A stretch of DNA of 64,000 bases from CAXBGS01 sp963975425 (GTDB taxonomy: Bacteria; Planctomycetota; Planctomycetia; Pirellulales; Pirellulaceae): NCBI GenBank assembly GCA_963975425.1, contig CAXBGS010000013.1, positions 124,001 through 188,000 of the forward strand, written 5' to 3'. The notes under the pieces are model-generated. The model had not been told where the DNA came from. It searched no databases and saw nothing but the letters and a program-made list of their open reading frames with translations. The stretch's first letter is position 1; every line of letters starts with the position of its first letter. The position numbers and the translations under genes are program-made. Shown one piece after another: positions 43,380 to 51,621 of the stretch.

Positions 43380-45527
43380 TTAAGCGGCCTGCCGCCCGCC
43401 GGTCAGGCGTCCGATCGTCGCGCCCAAGCCGATCAACAGCGTGACACAAAGCACGGCCAATGACGTCGCGATCACATACTTGAATGTGGCTCGCCCGCTG
43501 AACAATTGATTCCAAGCGAGCCTCTGGTCAGGATCGATTCCTTGCAGCTGCGCCATCGAAACCGGGTCTCCGTCGTCCGGACCTGGTCCCGTGGCGGCGA
43601 CGGTTGTCGAAAAAATCATCGCATTGTCGTTGTGACATTCCGTGCATCCCGCGATACCGATCGACCATCCCGCGGGACGCACATTGTGCGCAATTGGCCA
43701 CGTGACCATGTCGGTCGCCTGATGGTCCGCTGTTTTGATCTTTTCAAGCGTGCCTTCTTCTTCGCCGCGTCCGTAAACCGTACCCGATGAAACATAGACA
43801 GCCGATTCGACACCCAATTCTTCTTCGATGGCAGCCAGCGCCGCATCGACTTTTTCATCGAACTGTTCGCGTCCTTTTGCCGTTTGCATTTGAGCGACCT
43901 TTGCGGCCTCTTTGTCCGTCCATTCGTCTTCTTTTGTCCTCGCACGGTCCTCGCCAAGAACCTCCTTCATCTCCGTGCTGCTTAACTTTGGCTGCAGCAG
44001 TTCGTCGACAAAGTCTTTGCGGACGCGGAGCGCGCGCCTGGTCAAATCGTAAACTTGTTCGGGCGGCAGCGGATCGATTTTGTCGCCATCCTTGACGCCC
44101 CAGAATGCCGGCCACATGGCCCGTTGTGGATACACACGACCATCGCCGCCCTTCTTAAAAACCGGTCCCATGATTGCCGGCAATTCAAAACCCGTTCGAT
44201 GCTCTTTCGACCCCAGTCCGTGTGCCAGGGAAGTCATGATTCGCACCGTTTCATCCCGCGGCAAGGGTCCGCCGTGGCATGCGGTACACGACAGTTTTTC
44301 GAAGTGAACCGGGGGCAACCCTGCATGCAATGGTTTGGGCGAGCCGAGTCGTCCGGCTCGGGCCATGATGTCAGCGTGCGCCTGGGTGTCAGCGTGCGCC
44401 TGGGTGTCAGCGTGCGTCTGGGTGCCATCACCGCCGCCATGGCCGCCATCGTGACCGGCCCCCAAGTGGCAGCCAGCGCAAGAAAGCGTTTCCACCGCGT
44501 GCCCGCTTGGATTTTCTTCGCCGGAAAACCCTCGCACGATGTGGTGATCGATGCCGTTGCGATGGCAATCACTGCACTGCATCCCGGCACGCAAATGAAC
44601 ATCTTCGTCATGGATCCAGCGGGGCTGAACTCCTTCGCCGGTGACCACGCGATTACTGTGACACTGGTAGCAAGCATTGCTCTCGGGATGGCGAATCAAG
44701 TCCATAAAGACGGTACCATCACCAGCGAATCTCGAAGCGTCATAGGCCACCTTGGGCAATTTCGCTTTGACCGATTCGTCCTCGGGATCCGATCCGTCTT
44801 TGATTCGAGAAACGTCACCGTCAACTGACGCCAGTCGCAACGCGGCGGTCGCAGCCCAGGCAAAATTTTCTTTTTCGATCTGTTCGCGACGCACATTAAA
44901 GTCGTACGCACCGCTGACCGCATGACAAACCATGCAGTCGATTTCCAGCGACCCCGAAAAGGCCCAGCGCTCGGCCGGCGTGTCTGGTTTACCTGTGTCT
45001 TCTTCACCGGCCTCCTGGTCGGCACCGGCTTGCCCCTCGTCGTCCGAACTGGGCGGATCGATCGCGTCTTTTCCGTCGCCACTCGGCTGGACGGCCATAC
45101 CACCGCCAGGAATTCGGCCGCCGAATTGATGGGTCATCTGCCAAGCGGTGATGCCGACTTCTTTTGGATCGTAAGCCTGCGCCCAATCCCGGTATGACAG
45201 CGGCAACTGAGTCCCGGTGCGGGCGTCGGTCCAAATCCACGGTTCGCCTTCGCGACCATCGATGGAACCACTTTGAAAGGCGTTGAAGTGCCACCCGTGT
45301 GAAATGGTTTCGTAATCGTGACACCGGCCACACGTTTTGACCGACGAATACGGTTGATCCGAATCGGCGGTGATCTTTCGATTGTCAGCGTCGTATAAAT
45401 CGATGTGGTGCAAATATCGGGCATCGCTATCGGTATGCGCAAACCGAGATCCCTCGGCTGCGTCCATGCAATCGGCGAGGCCGACCATCGCAACGATCCA
45501 AACCAACAGTCTCGCGACGCATCGCAT
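43380..45527 (-). CDS. Seven-haem exported cytochrome c with C-terminal membrane anchor
   Basis: The product of about 715 residues starts with a signal peptide (CVARLLVWIVAMVGLADCMDA). Seven CXXCH haem motifs are visible: CGRCH, CMVCH, CYQCH, CSDCH, CAGCH, CTACH and, far C-terminal, CTECH. Distal His candidates are many. Two acidic or low-complexity linkers separate haem groups. A transmembrane helix near the end (YVIATSLAVLCVTLLIGL) anchors it to the membrane. The cluster resembles octahaem and nitrite/tetrathionate-type reductases, but the exact family is not identified. The ATG at 45527 is chosen over a GTG four codons upstream. The four-helix protein downstream is a likely partner. Confidence 0.85.
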   Translation of the reverse strand: MRCVARLLVWIVAMVGLADCMDAAEGSRFAHTDSDARYLHHIDLYDADNRKITADSDQPYSSVKTCGRCHDYETISHGWHFNAFQSGSIDGREGEPWIWTDARTGTQLPLSYRDWAQAYDPKEVGITAWQMTHQFGGRIPGGGMAVQPSGDGKDAIDPPSSDDEGQAGADQEAGEEDTGKPDTPAERWAFSGSLEIDCMVCHAVSGAYDFNVRREQIEKENFAWAATAALRLASVDGDVSRIKDGSDPEDESVKAKLPKVAYDASRFAGDGTVFMDLIRHPESNACYQCHSNRVVTGEGVQPRWIHDEDVHLRAGMQCSDCHRNGIDHHIVRGFSGEENPSGHAVETLSCAGCHLGAGHDGGHGGGDGTQTHADTQAHADTQAHADIMARAGRLGSPKPLHAGLPPVHFEKLSCTACHGGPLPRDETVRIMTSLAHGLGSKEHRTGFELPAIMGPVFKKGGDGRVYPQRAMWPAFWGVKDGDKIDPLPPEQVYDLTRRALRVRKDFVDELLQPKLSSTEMKEVLGEDRARTKEDEWTDKEAAKVAQMQTAKGREQFDEKVDAALAAIEEELGVESAVYVSSGTVYGRGEEEGTLEKIKTADHQATDMVTWPIAHNVRPAGWSIGIAGCTECHNDNAMIFSTTVAATGPGPDDGDPVSMAQLQGIDPDQRLAWNQLFSGRATFKYVIATSLAVLCVTLLIGLGATIGRLTGGRQAA
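44371..44424. repeat. In-frame 18-bp tandem repeat (three units) in the cytochrome c gene
   Basis: The unit TCAGCGTGCGCCTGGGTG is present twice exactly and once with one change. On the minus strand it encodes a six-residue repeat HADTQA, three times, within a Gly/His-rich linker between the fifth and sixth haem motifs. Confidence 0.9.
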
Positions 45528-45636
45528 TATTTCGTCCACCCATTCACGTTAGAAGTCTCTCGGCCCATACTTTCTGTGCCGGACCAGCATGGCATTCGCG
45601 ATACTTTAACATCTTTACGATACGGGAGACAGGAAC

Positions 45637-46152
45637 ATGGGCCGCACGGGTGTAATCACGTTCAAAGGTAATCCAATGACTTTGTTGGGCGAAGACTTAG
45701 CCGTCGGGTCGCCAGCGCCACCGTTCTCGCTGATTTACGCGGACGCCGGACTGCAAGAGTTGACTCTGGACGATCTAAAAGGCAAGCCAAGCATCATCAG
45801 CGTGGTCCCCAGTTTGGACACGCCCACCTGTGCGATCCAAACCAAACGCTTTAATCAGGATCTGGGAACGCTCGGCGACAAGATCAACGCGGTGACCGTC
45901 AGCCGTGACTTGCCGTTCGCGCAAGCTCGTTTCTGTGGTGCCGAAGATGTCTCGATGCGTACCGCGAGCGACTACCAAACTCATGCATTTGGCACCGATT
46001 ACGGATTGACGATCGACGAACTAAAATTGCTGACGCGTGCCGTCGTGATCTTGGACGCCGAAGGAAACGTCGCGTACAAAGAGATTGTTGCCGAAGTCAC
46101 CGAAGAACCGGACTACGATGCGGCAATGGCCGCACTGCGGATGCTGCTGTAG
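45637..46152 (+). CDS. tpx: Thiol peroxidase (atypical 2-Cys peroxiredoxin)
   Basis: The 171-residue product matches Tpx length. It has VGSPAPPFSLIYADAGLQELTL, the peroxidatic cysteine in PSLDTPTCAIQTKRF, and the resolving cysteine in AQARFCGAEDV. The block FGTDYGLTIDELKLLTRAV is also typical. Tpx reduces lipid and hydrogen peroxides using thioredoxin. The ATG at 45637 follows GGGAGACAGGAAC. It is divergent from the cytochrome gene, about 110 bases apart. Confidence 0.93.
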   Translation: MGRTGVITFKGNPMTLLGEDLAVGSPAPPFSLIYADAGLQELTLDDLKGKPSIISVVPSLDTPTCAIQTKRFNQDLGTLGDKINAVTVSRDLPFAQARFCGAEDVSMRTASDYQTHAFGTDYGLTIDELKLLTRAVVILDAEGNVAYKEIVAEVTEEPDYDAAMAALRMLL

Positions 46153-46260
46153 GTCGACTTCCGCGTCGCCGCGCCGGGCGTTTTCGAATCAATCGATTTC
46201 TTTGATTACGGTCACCCCGGCGTGTTCAGTGACACCGGCTTGTTAAAAGAAAGGCGTGCG

Positions 46261-46310
46261 CTGCTTGCCAAGCCACACTGCTTGCCAAGCCACACTGCTT
46301 GCCAAAACAC
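46261..46310. repeat. 17-bp direct repeat upstream of trhO
   Basis: The unit CTGCTTGCCAAGCCACA occurs twice exactly (46261-46277 and 46278-46294), with a third degenerate copy ending near 46310, between tpx and trhO. Confidence 0.9.
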
Positions 46311-46334
46311 GCAAGTCAATCCATCGAGGATTCC

Positions 46335-47246
46335 ATGAATCAGCCCCTCGATTCAATCGTCGTTGCGGCCCTCTATCGTTTCGTACCGCTGCCGGACTAC
46401 GTCGATCGACGCCAACCGCTGCAGGACGAGATGAATGAACTGGGTGTCTATGGGACCTTGCTGCTGGCTCCCGAGGGCGTCAACGGGACCGTCGCTGGGT
46501 CTCGACAGAGTATCGATGCGCTGATCGCGTCGCTTCGGCAAGATCCGCTGCTGGCGGATCTGGAAGTCAAAGAGTCGCAGTGCGATCAGATGCCATTCAA
46601 ACGCAGTCGCGTGCGTCTGAAACGCGAGATCGTGACGATGGGAGTCGACGGCATTGATCCGAACGATTCGGTCGGCACCTATGTCGATCCGGAAGACTGG
46701 AACGAACTGATTTCAGATCCCGATGTCACACTGATCGACACCCGAAACGACTACGAGGTGGCGATTGGAACCTTCGAAGGCGCCATCAGCCCTCAGACAC
46801 ATTCGTTTCGCGAGTTCCCTAAGTTTGTCGAAGAGAAGCTCGATCCCAACCGACACAAGAAGGTCGCCATGTTTTGCACCGGAGGAATCCGGTGCGAGAA
46901 GTCGACGGCGCTGCTGAAACAGCGAGGATTCGATCAAGTTTTTCACCTTCGCGGTGGAATTCTGAAATACCTCGAACGCGTCCCCAAAGAGGAATCTCGC
47001 TGGAATGGCGATTGCTTTGTCTTCGATCAACGTGTCTCGGTGGGACACGGGCTCGATGTCGGCGAACACGTCATGTGCTTTGGCTGCGGATGGCCGGTCA
47101 CGGCCGAGCAACAGCAACACCCAGATTTCCGAAATGGCGTGCATTGCCCCAATTGCGTCGACCAATTGACCGAAGATCAGAAACGCAGATTCGCCGAGCG
47201 GCAGCGACAAATCGAATTGGGTCGAGAATCGGGAAGAAACGGCTAG
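46335..47246 (+). CDS. trhO: Rhodanese-domain tRNA uridine(34) hydroxylase TrhO
   Basis: The product of about 303 residues has an N-terminal UPF0176 domain (AALYRFVPLPDYVDRRQPL, LLAPEGVNGTVAGS) and a rhodanese domain with the active-site loop MFCTGGIRCEKSTALLKQ. The C-terminus carries cysteine-rich zinc-like motifs, CFGCG and CPNC. TrhO uses oxygen to form 5-hydroxyuridine at wobble position 34. The ATG at 46335 has CGAGGA five bases before it; an in-frame ATG at 46299 lies inside the repeat. Confidence 0.9.
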   Translation: MNQPLDSIVVAALYRFVPLPDYVDRRQPLQDEMNELGVYGTLLLAPEGVNGTVAGSRQSIDALIASLRQDPLLADLEVKESQCDQMPFKRSRVRLKREIVTMGVDGIDPNDSVGTYVDPEDWNELISDPDVTLIDTRNDYEVAIGTFEGAISPQTHSFREFPKFVEEKLDPNRHKKVAMFCTGGIRCEKSTALLKQRGFDQVFHLRGGILKYLERVPKEESRWNGDCFVFDQRVSVGHGLDVGEHVMCFGCGWPVTAEQQQHPDFRNGVHCPNCVDQLTEDQKRRFAERQRQIELGRESGRNG

Positions 47247-47611
47247 CGCAAAACACCACACCTCAACCCGCTCGCAGCTCACCTCACGCCAGCTCGCAGC
47301 TCACCTCACGCCAGCTCGCTCCTTGCGATTTTTGCTTGCGGGTCACATCCCTGATTGCTGATCACAGGGACGGGCGACGCCTCTGGCCCTCATCGACGAG
47401 AGGGAAAAAATCGAAACGGTCAAAGCTCCGCCGCGCGTCGATGCCTCCCCAACCATTGCTCGAAAACATCACTTCCTGGCAGCCCTAGCCTAAATGGCGA
47501 AAATCCGCTCAAATAGTGGATTGATTTGGCATAAGACCGGTCGCCGAGAACAGCGCCGACCCCTGCCTATTATTGCTCCGATCACACTTTGATATCGAAT
47601 AGGAATCATCC
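47247..47611. repeat. Intergenic spacer with 22-bp direct repeat
   Basis: After trhO, a 22-bp unit beginning GCTCGCAGCTCACC is present twice in tandem (47270-47291 and 47292-47313), with the first bases of a third copy. The rest of the 365-base spacer shows nothing recognisable. Confidence 0.8.
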
Positions 47612-48028
47612 ATGGCGGCCACTGAAGCGGAAGTCATTGAATTTAAAATCTCTCCCGATGATCAAGACGAGAATGGATTCGTCAGCATCTGGAACATCGC
47701 GTCGACCACGCGAGGCGGCGACCTCGTCGAAACGCGAGCCCTGGCGTCGAAACTGCTGAATTTCCTGTGCAAAAAGGAATGCGATTTCGTCGTCTGCAGC
47801 AGCACCGACGCGGAATACCTGGACGAAAAGTTCGAATCTGACAACAAGATTTTGTACGACTGGAAACCGGAAAGCGAACACGTCGACATCATCGCTCAAC
47901 ACGCCGAAGTCCCTGGCGCCGCGTTTCTCGCTTTCTTGAAGACTCGAAAGTTTAGCTCGACGACGAAGTACAATCCTCGCCGCGCCGATCGTGTCGAATG
48001 GTTCAACGACAAGTGGAGCGTCGGCTGA
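47612..48028 (+). CDS. Conserved hypothetical protein
   Basis: The 138-residue product is acidic in the middle and has no signal peptide or membrane segment. Notable segments are ALASKLLNFLCKKECDFVVCSSTDAEYLDEKFE (cut here to CDFVVCSSTDAEYLDEKFE) and a basic tail TKYNPRRADRVEWFND. The codon use resembles its neighbours. I do not recognise a family and cannot propose a function. The ATG at 47612 follows AGGAATC of a plausible ribosome-binding site. Confidence 0.6.
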   Translation: MAATEAEVIEFKISPDDQDENGFVSIWNIASTTRGGDLVETRALASKLLNFLCKKECDFVVCSSTDAEYLDEKFESDNKILYDWKPESEHVDIIAQHAEVPGAAFLAFLKTRKFSSTTKYNPRRADRVEWFNDKWSVG

Positions 48029-48040
48029 TCCGACGCTTAT

Positions 48041-48096
48041 GTTCGCTGACGCTCGCGCTCAAGTTCGCTGACGCTCGCATTCAAGTTCGCTGATCG
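48041..48096. repeat. 22-bp tandem repeat after hypothetical gene
   Basis: The unit GTTCGCTGACGCTCGC plus GCTCAA or ATTCAA is present twice (48041-48062 and 48063-48084), followed by a partial third copy GTTCGCTGATCG. Confidence 0.9.
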
Positions 48097-48113
48097 GGCG
48101 TTAACCCACGCCG

Positions 48114-49034
48114 TTGTCGAAGACGCGAAAAGAGACTTTCGCCACCGTGATTGACACCGCCGGCCAGCAACCCGAGCCTCGCGTCCCCGACGCACCGACC
48201 GAGAAACGGCGAGGTTGCTACCTCTGGGGATGCTTGGCATCGGTGATCGCGATCTTGATCGTGACGGCGGCGACAGGGTTGATCGCCTATCGATTCATGA
48301 CCGGACAAGTCCGGCAGTACACCGCCGAGACGGCTGCGGAAATCCCCAAAGTCGAATACTCTGACGAAGAACTGCGGCTTCTGCAGCAACGCCTGAATCA
48401 GATCATCGACCAGCAGGGAATACAATCGGCTGAATCTGCCGCGCCGCCCGCGCAAGACGACACCTCGGATAGCTTGGGCGACAACGCAACCGCGGGTGAC
48501 GGTTCGGAGAGCGAACCAACTCGCCAAGTCGACGCAGTCGTCGACACGTCGCCCCCGCGACCAGGTGACCTGGTCCTCTCCGCTCGCGACATCAACGCGC
48601 TGGTCAGCCGCAGCCCCGAACTCCGCGGCAAGGTCTTCGTGACGATTCAAGACGGTCAAGTCGGAGGCGAAGTCAGCATGCCGCTGGATAAAATTCCCGG
48701 CGGCGAGGGGCGGTACTTCAACGCGTCTGCCACCTTTGACGTCCAGCTGCGTGACAGCCAGTTGATTGTCACAGTCAAGGACGCGGCGATCAAAGGCAAG
48801 CAGGCTCCTCCAATCGTGCTCGATGCACTTGCCGGAAAGAATTTGGCAACAGAGATCAACAAGCATCCACGCATGAAACCGAAACTCGAAAAATTCGATT
48901 CGCTCTCGGTGATTGATGATACAGTGATCTTGCGAGCTAAGTCAGAACCGAAATTTCCTTCTAGCACTGCATCCGATGACCTACCAACGCCCCCGGCGGT
49001 CCGCGATTCCGGCACCACCAGCAGTACCGACTGA
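48114..49034 (+). CDS. Hypothetical membrane protein with exported helical/beta C-terminal part
   Basis: The 306-residue product has a basic N-terminus and one hydrophobic helix near 37-60 (LWGCLASVIAILIVTAATGLIAY). A coiled-coil-like helix follows (EELRLLQQRLNQIIDQQG), then an acidic low-complexity linker at about 105-145. The C-terminal domain has beta-rich segments such as VFVTIQDGQVGGEVSMPLDK and YFNASATFDVQLRDSQLIV. No family is known. The start is a TTG at 48114. The 3' end overlaps the next gene by 59 bases in another frame. Confidence 0.6.
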   Translation: MSKTRKETFATVIDTAGQQPEPRVPDAPTEKRRGCYLWGCLASVIAILIVTAATGLIAYRFMTGQVRQYTAETAAEIPKVEYSDEELRLLQQRLNQIIDQQGIQSAESAAPPAQDDTSDSLGDNATAGDGSESEPTRQVDAVVDTSPPRPGDLVLSARDINALVSRSPELRGKVFVTIQDGQVGGEVSMPLDKIPGGEGRYFNASATFDVQLRDSQLIVTVKDAAIKGKQAPPIVLDALAGKNLATEINKHPRMKPKLEKFDSLSVIDDTVILRAKSEPKFPSSTASDDLPTPPAVRDSGTTSSTD

Positions 49035-49911
49035 CCAGACGCGTCGCAGCTTCCTAAAGACAGCCGCAATCGCTTCACTCACGCCGGTCGCGGTGGTTTC
49101 AACCCCGCTGGCCACCGCCGCTGCAGAGACCACGAACGAAACAGCAGATCAAATCGTCCCCTGTCAATTGGCCGTCAAGAGCCACATGATTCGCGGCGAA
49201 TTTTCCCCCAGCGAGAAAATCTCGATCGTGAAGCGTGCAGGATTCGATGGAGTCGAACTCTCGATGCGTGATTCCGATGACATTGACGAATGGATGCGTG
49301 CCGCCGAGAAAACAGGAATCGTTCTGCACGGTTTGACGCATGGGACCAGCGACGATTACGAAGCGCCTCTGCGCATGTGCAAAGCCATCGGCGGTGACGC
49401 GGTCTTGGTGATTGCCCGAGAAGACCCTGAGAAATCGTACGATGAAAACTTTGCAGCCGCGCAAGAAATCGTCCGCGTCCATCTGCCACTCGCCGACAAA
49501 CTTCAAGTACGACTGTTGATCGAAAACGTTCGCGCAAGCTTCCTGAAGACGGCTGAGGAAATGGCTCGTTTCATCGACTCGTTAGATTCAGGCTTGGTCG
49601 GCGCCTACTACGACACCGGAAACACGATCACCTGGACCGAACAGAGCGCAGAACACTGGGCGCGTGTGCTGGGTAAGCGGATCGCCAAGATGGACATCAA
49701 AGATCGAGGCCACGCAACGTTCGGCGACCCGCCAAGAAAGCGACCGGGTGTGACCGGGACGGATGGCGGCGAGGTGCACTGGCGCAACGTACGCAACGAA
49801 CTATCGAAAATCGGTTTTCATGGTTGGGCAACGGCGGAAGTTACCGGTGGCGATGAAGAACATCTCACCCAAATGTGCCAATGGATGCGAAACGTACTGG
49901 CAATGAGCTAG
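48976..49911 (+). CDS. Tat-exported sugar phosphate isomerase/epimerase
   Basis: The 311-residue product has a twin-arginine signal (TRRSFLKTAAIASLTPVAV). The TIM barrel contains IVKRAGFDGVELSMRD, IVLHGLTHG, LLIENVRAS with the ligand glutamate, VGAYYDTGNTITW, KRIAKMDIKD and WATAEVTGGD with the last glutamate. These are the metal ligands of the xylose-isomerase-like superfamily. Export by Tat suggests action on an extracytoplasmic sugar or cyclitol. It overlaps the previous gene by 59 bases. A close paralogue follows at 50600. Confidence 0.82.
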   Translation: MTYQRPRRSAIPAPPAVPTDQTRRSFLKTAAIASLTPVAVVSTPLATAAAETTNETADQIVPCQLAVKSHMIRGEFSPSEKISIVKRAGFDGVELSMRDSDDIDEWMRAAEKTGIVLHGLTHGTSDDYEAPLRMCKAIGGDAVLVIAREDPEKSYDENFAAAQEIVRVHLPLADKLQVRLLIENVRASFLKTAEEMARFIDSLDSGLVGAYYDTGNTITWTEQSAEHWARVLGKRIAKMDIKDRGHATFGDPPRKRPGVTGTDGGEVHWRNVRNELSKIGFHGWATAEVTGGDEEHLTQMCQWMRNVLAMS

Positions 49912-49924
49912 TCGGTGCTCATCA

Positions 49925-49970
49925 TTGCGAGTCGCCGCATGTGAGTCGCCGCATTGTGAGTCGCCGCGTA
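49925..49970. repeat. Short GAGTCGCCGC direct repeats
   Basis: The core GAGTCGCCGC recurs at 49929-49938, 49943-49952 and 49958-49967, immediately after the isomerase gene. Confidence 0.8.
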
Positions 49971-50060
49971 GGCGACCGGAACGCTCGCGCTGCTTGACGC
50001 CTACGGCTTACACCTCTCAACTTTCCGAATTGCGACGCTAAGTCGAGAGCGAGACAATGC

Positions 50061-50486
50061 CTAGTTGAATTCGGGCAGGCGAAAGTTTTGTCGCCATTGA
50101 CGATTCGGACGCACGAATCCCCAACTAGCCGCCAACGCATCGGCAGCCTCTTCGCGATCCGTGATTTCGCCCCATCCGCCGTTACGCAGATAGGCGTGTG
50201 CCAACTCGTGCGCGATCACGTACAGCGCAAAGTCCTCATCGGCCTCGGCCAATTTTCGCTTCAACACCACGCACCGGCTTCCCGCGCCGGTAGGACATGG
50301 CAAGTCCATCAATAACGTCCAACCCTTTCCCGGCTCAAAGTTATCGATGGTGATTTGGAACCTAGGATCGTCTAGAAAATCACGAGCAACTTCATCCGGC
50401 AACGCAGCGAACACGTGACCGATCCGCTGCGGTAAAGGTTCGTAGCCGGCAAACGGCTCAAGATAAGATTGAAAAATCGCATTCAT
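50061..50486 (-). CDS. Small cytoplasmic metallopeptidase-like protein (HExxH)
   Basis: The 141-residue product has the zinc-binding motif VIAHELAHAYLRNGGW and a second acidic residue in EEAADALA that could be the third ligand. No signal peptide or membrane helix is seen. This resembles the short HEXXH proteins of ImmA/IrrE- or SprT-like type, but I cannot choose among them. The ATG at 50486 is preferred over a TTG three codons upstream. It lies convergent to the upstream isomerase and divergent from the next. Confidence 0.68.
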   Translation of the reverse strand: MNAIFQSYLEPFAGYEPLPQRIGHVFAALPDEVARDFLDDPRFQITIDNFEPGKGWTLLMDLPCPTGAGSRCVVLKRKLAEADEDFALYVIAHELAHAYLRNGGWGEITDREEAADALAASWGFVRPNRQWRQNFRLPEFN

Positions 50487-50599
50487 CTTTGACAAACATC
50501 ACTCCTGCTGATCACAACGGATCACACGCCGACGCTATTGTATAGTGGGTCTGGTCCCGCCGCTGATAAATAACTTCAAGACGAACACGAGAGCTAACT

Positions 50600-51454
50600 A
50601 TGGATCGAAGAAGATTCTTAACATCTGCCGCTACTGCTGCCGGATCGTGCGCTCTTGCCGGCCGCACACCACTGGCCGCCGGCGAGTTTACCGGAAAGAT
50701 CAAAAAAGCGGTCAAACTGCATATGGCGTCGGACAAAATTAGCGTCGAAGAAAAGTTCCGGCAGATTCAAGATTGTGGTTTTGACGGTGTCGAAACGCGA
50801 ATCGCTCTCGGTCCCGAGAATCGCGAGTTGGTGCAATCGTATGCGCGAGCAAGCGAAAAAACTGGCTTGCCGATTCACGGATGCGTCCATTCCAACAATC
50901 CGACGCTGATCGAAGCGATTGATCAGGCGAAATTTCTTGGTGCCACCAGCGTGTTGCATGTGGTCACTTACAAAGCCGACACGGTCAGCTATCTAGAAAA
51001 CTACAAGGCGACGCAAGACATCGTTCGGCGGGCTGCTGACCACGCCGAAAAACAGCAAGTGATGATTCTGTGTGAAAACGTCTGGGCGAGTCACCTGATC
51101 GAACCGATCGGAATGGCTCGATTCATCGACGAAATCGACAGCCCGATGGTCGGCATCTACTTCGATGTAGGAAACGTGGTCCGCTGGGGCTGGCCACAAC
51201 ATTGGCTGGAAGTGATCGGTCATCGCGCAAAGAAACTGGATATCAAAGAATACGATCTAGATATCGCCATGAAGGAAGGCATGCGAAAAGGGTTTGCGAT
51301 GCCATTGGGCGAAGGCAGTATCGAATGGGACAAAGTCCGAGAACAGTTGGCGAAACTCGACTATTCCGGCTGGGCGACCGCTGAAGTCCGCGGCGGTGAC
51401 CGAGCGAGATTGCTGGACGTCGCACAGCAGATGGACCGAGTTCTCGACCTATAG
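50600..51454 (+). CDS. Tat-exported sugar phosphate isomerase/epimerase (paralogue)
   Basis: The 284-residue product begins with a Tat signal (MDRRRFLTSAATAAGSC). The TIM-barrel blocks parallel those of the gene at 48976: FRQIQDCGFDGVET, LPIHGCVHS, ILCENVWASHL, VGIYFDVGNVVRWG, KKLDIKEYD and WATAEVRGGD. This is the same exported xylose-isomerase-like family, likely a duplicate. Together with the one at 48976 it flanks the small HExxH gene. Substrate unknown. Confidence 0.82.
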   Translation: MDRRRFLTSAATAAGSCALAGRTPLAAGEFTGKIKKAVKLHMASDKISVEEKFRQIQDCGFDGVETRIALGPENRELVQSYARASEKTGLPIHGCVHSNNPTLIEAIDQAKFLGATSVLHVVTYKADTVSYLENYKATQDIVRRAADHAEKQQVMILCENVWASHLIEPIGMARFIDEIDSPMVGIYFDVGNVVRWGWPQHWLEVIGHRAKKLDIKEYDLDIAMKEGMRKGFAMPLGEGSIEWDKVREQLAKLDYSGWATAEVRGGDRARLLDVAQQMDRVLDL

Positions 51455-51621
51455 CAACGTGCTTGACGTTGCGCGACGAACGGCACAAGGCAGCTCTCGA
51501 CTCGCCAGAACCACGCGATCCTGAATCTCGCGTTTCAGCAGCTTCGAACCGGATTGTGTTGATTTACCCGATTCAAGAGCGACCTGGCATCAGTCAACAA
51601 CCGTGGATTCGGGTTGAAGCG

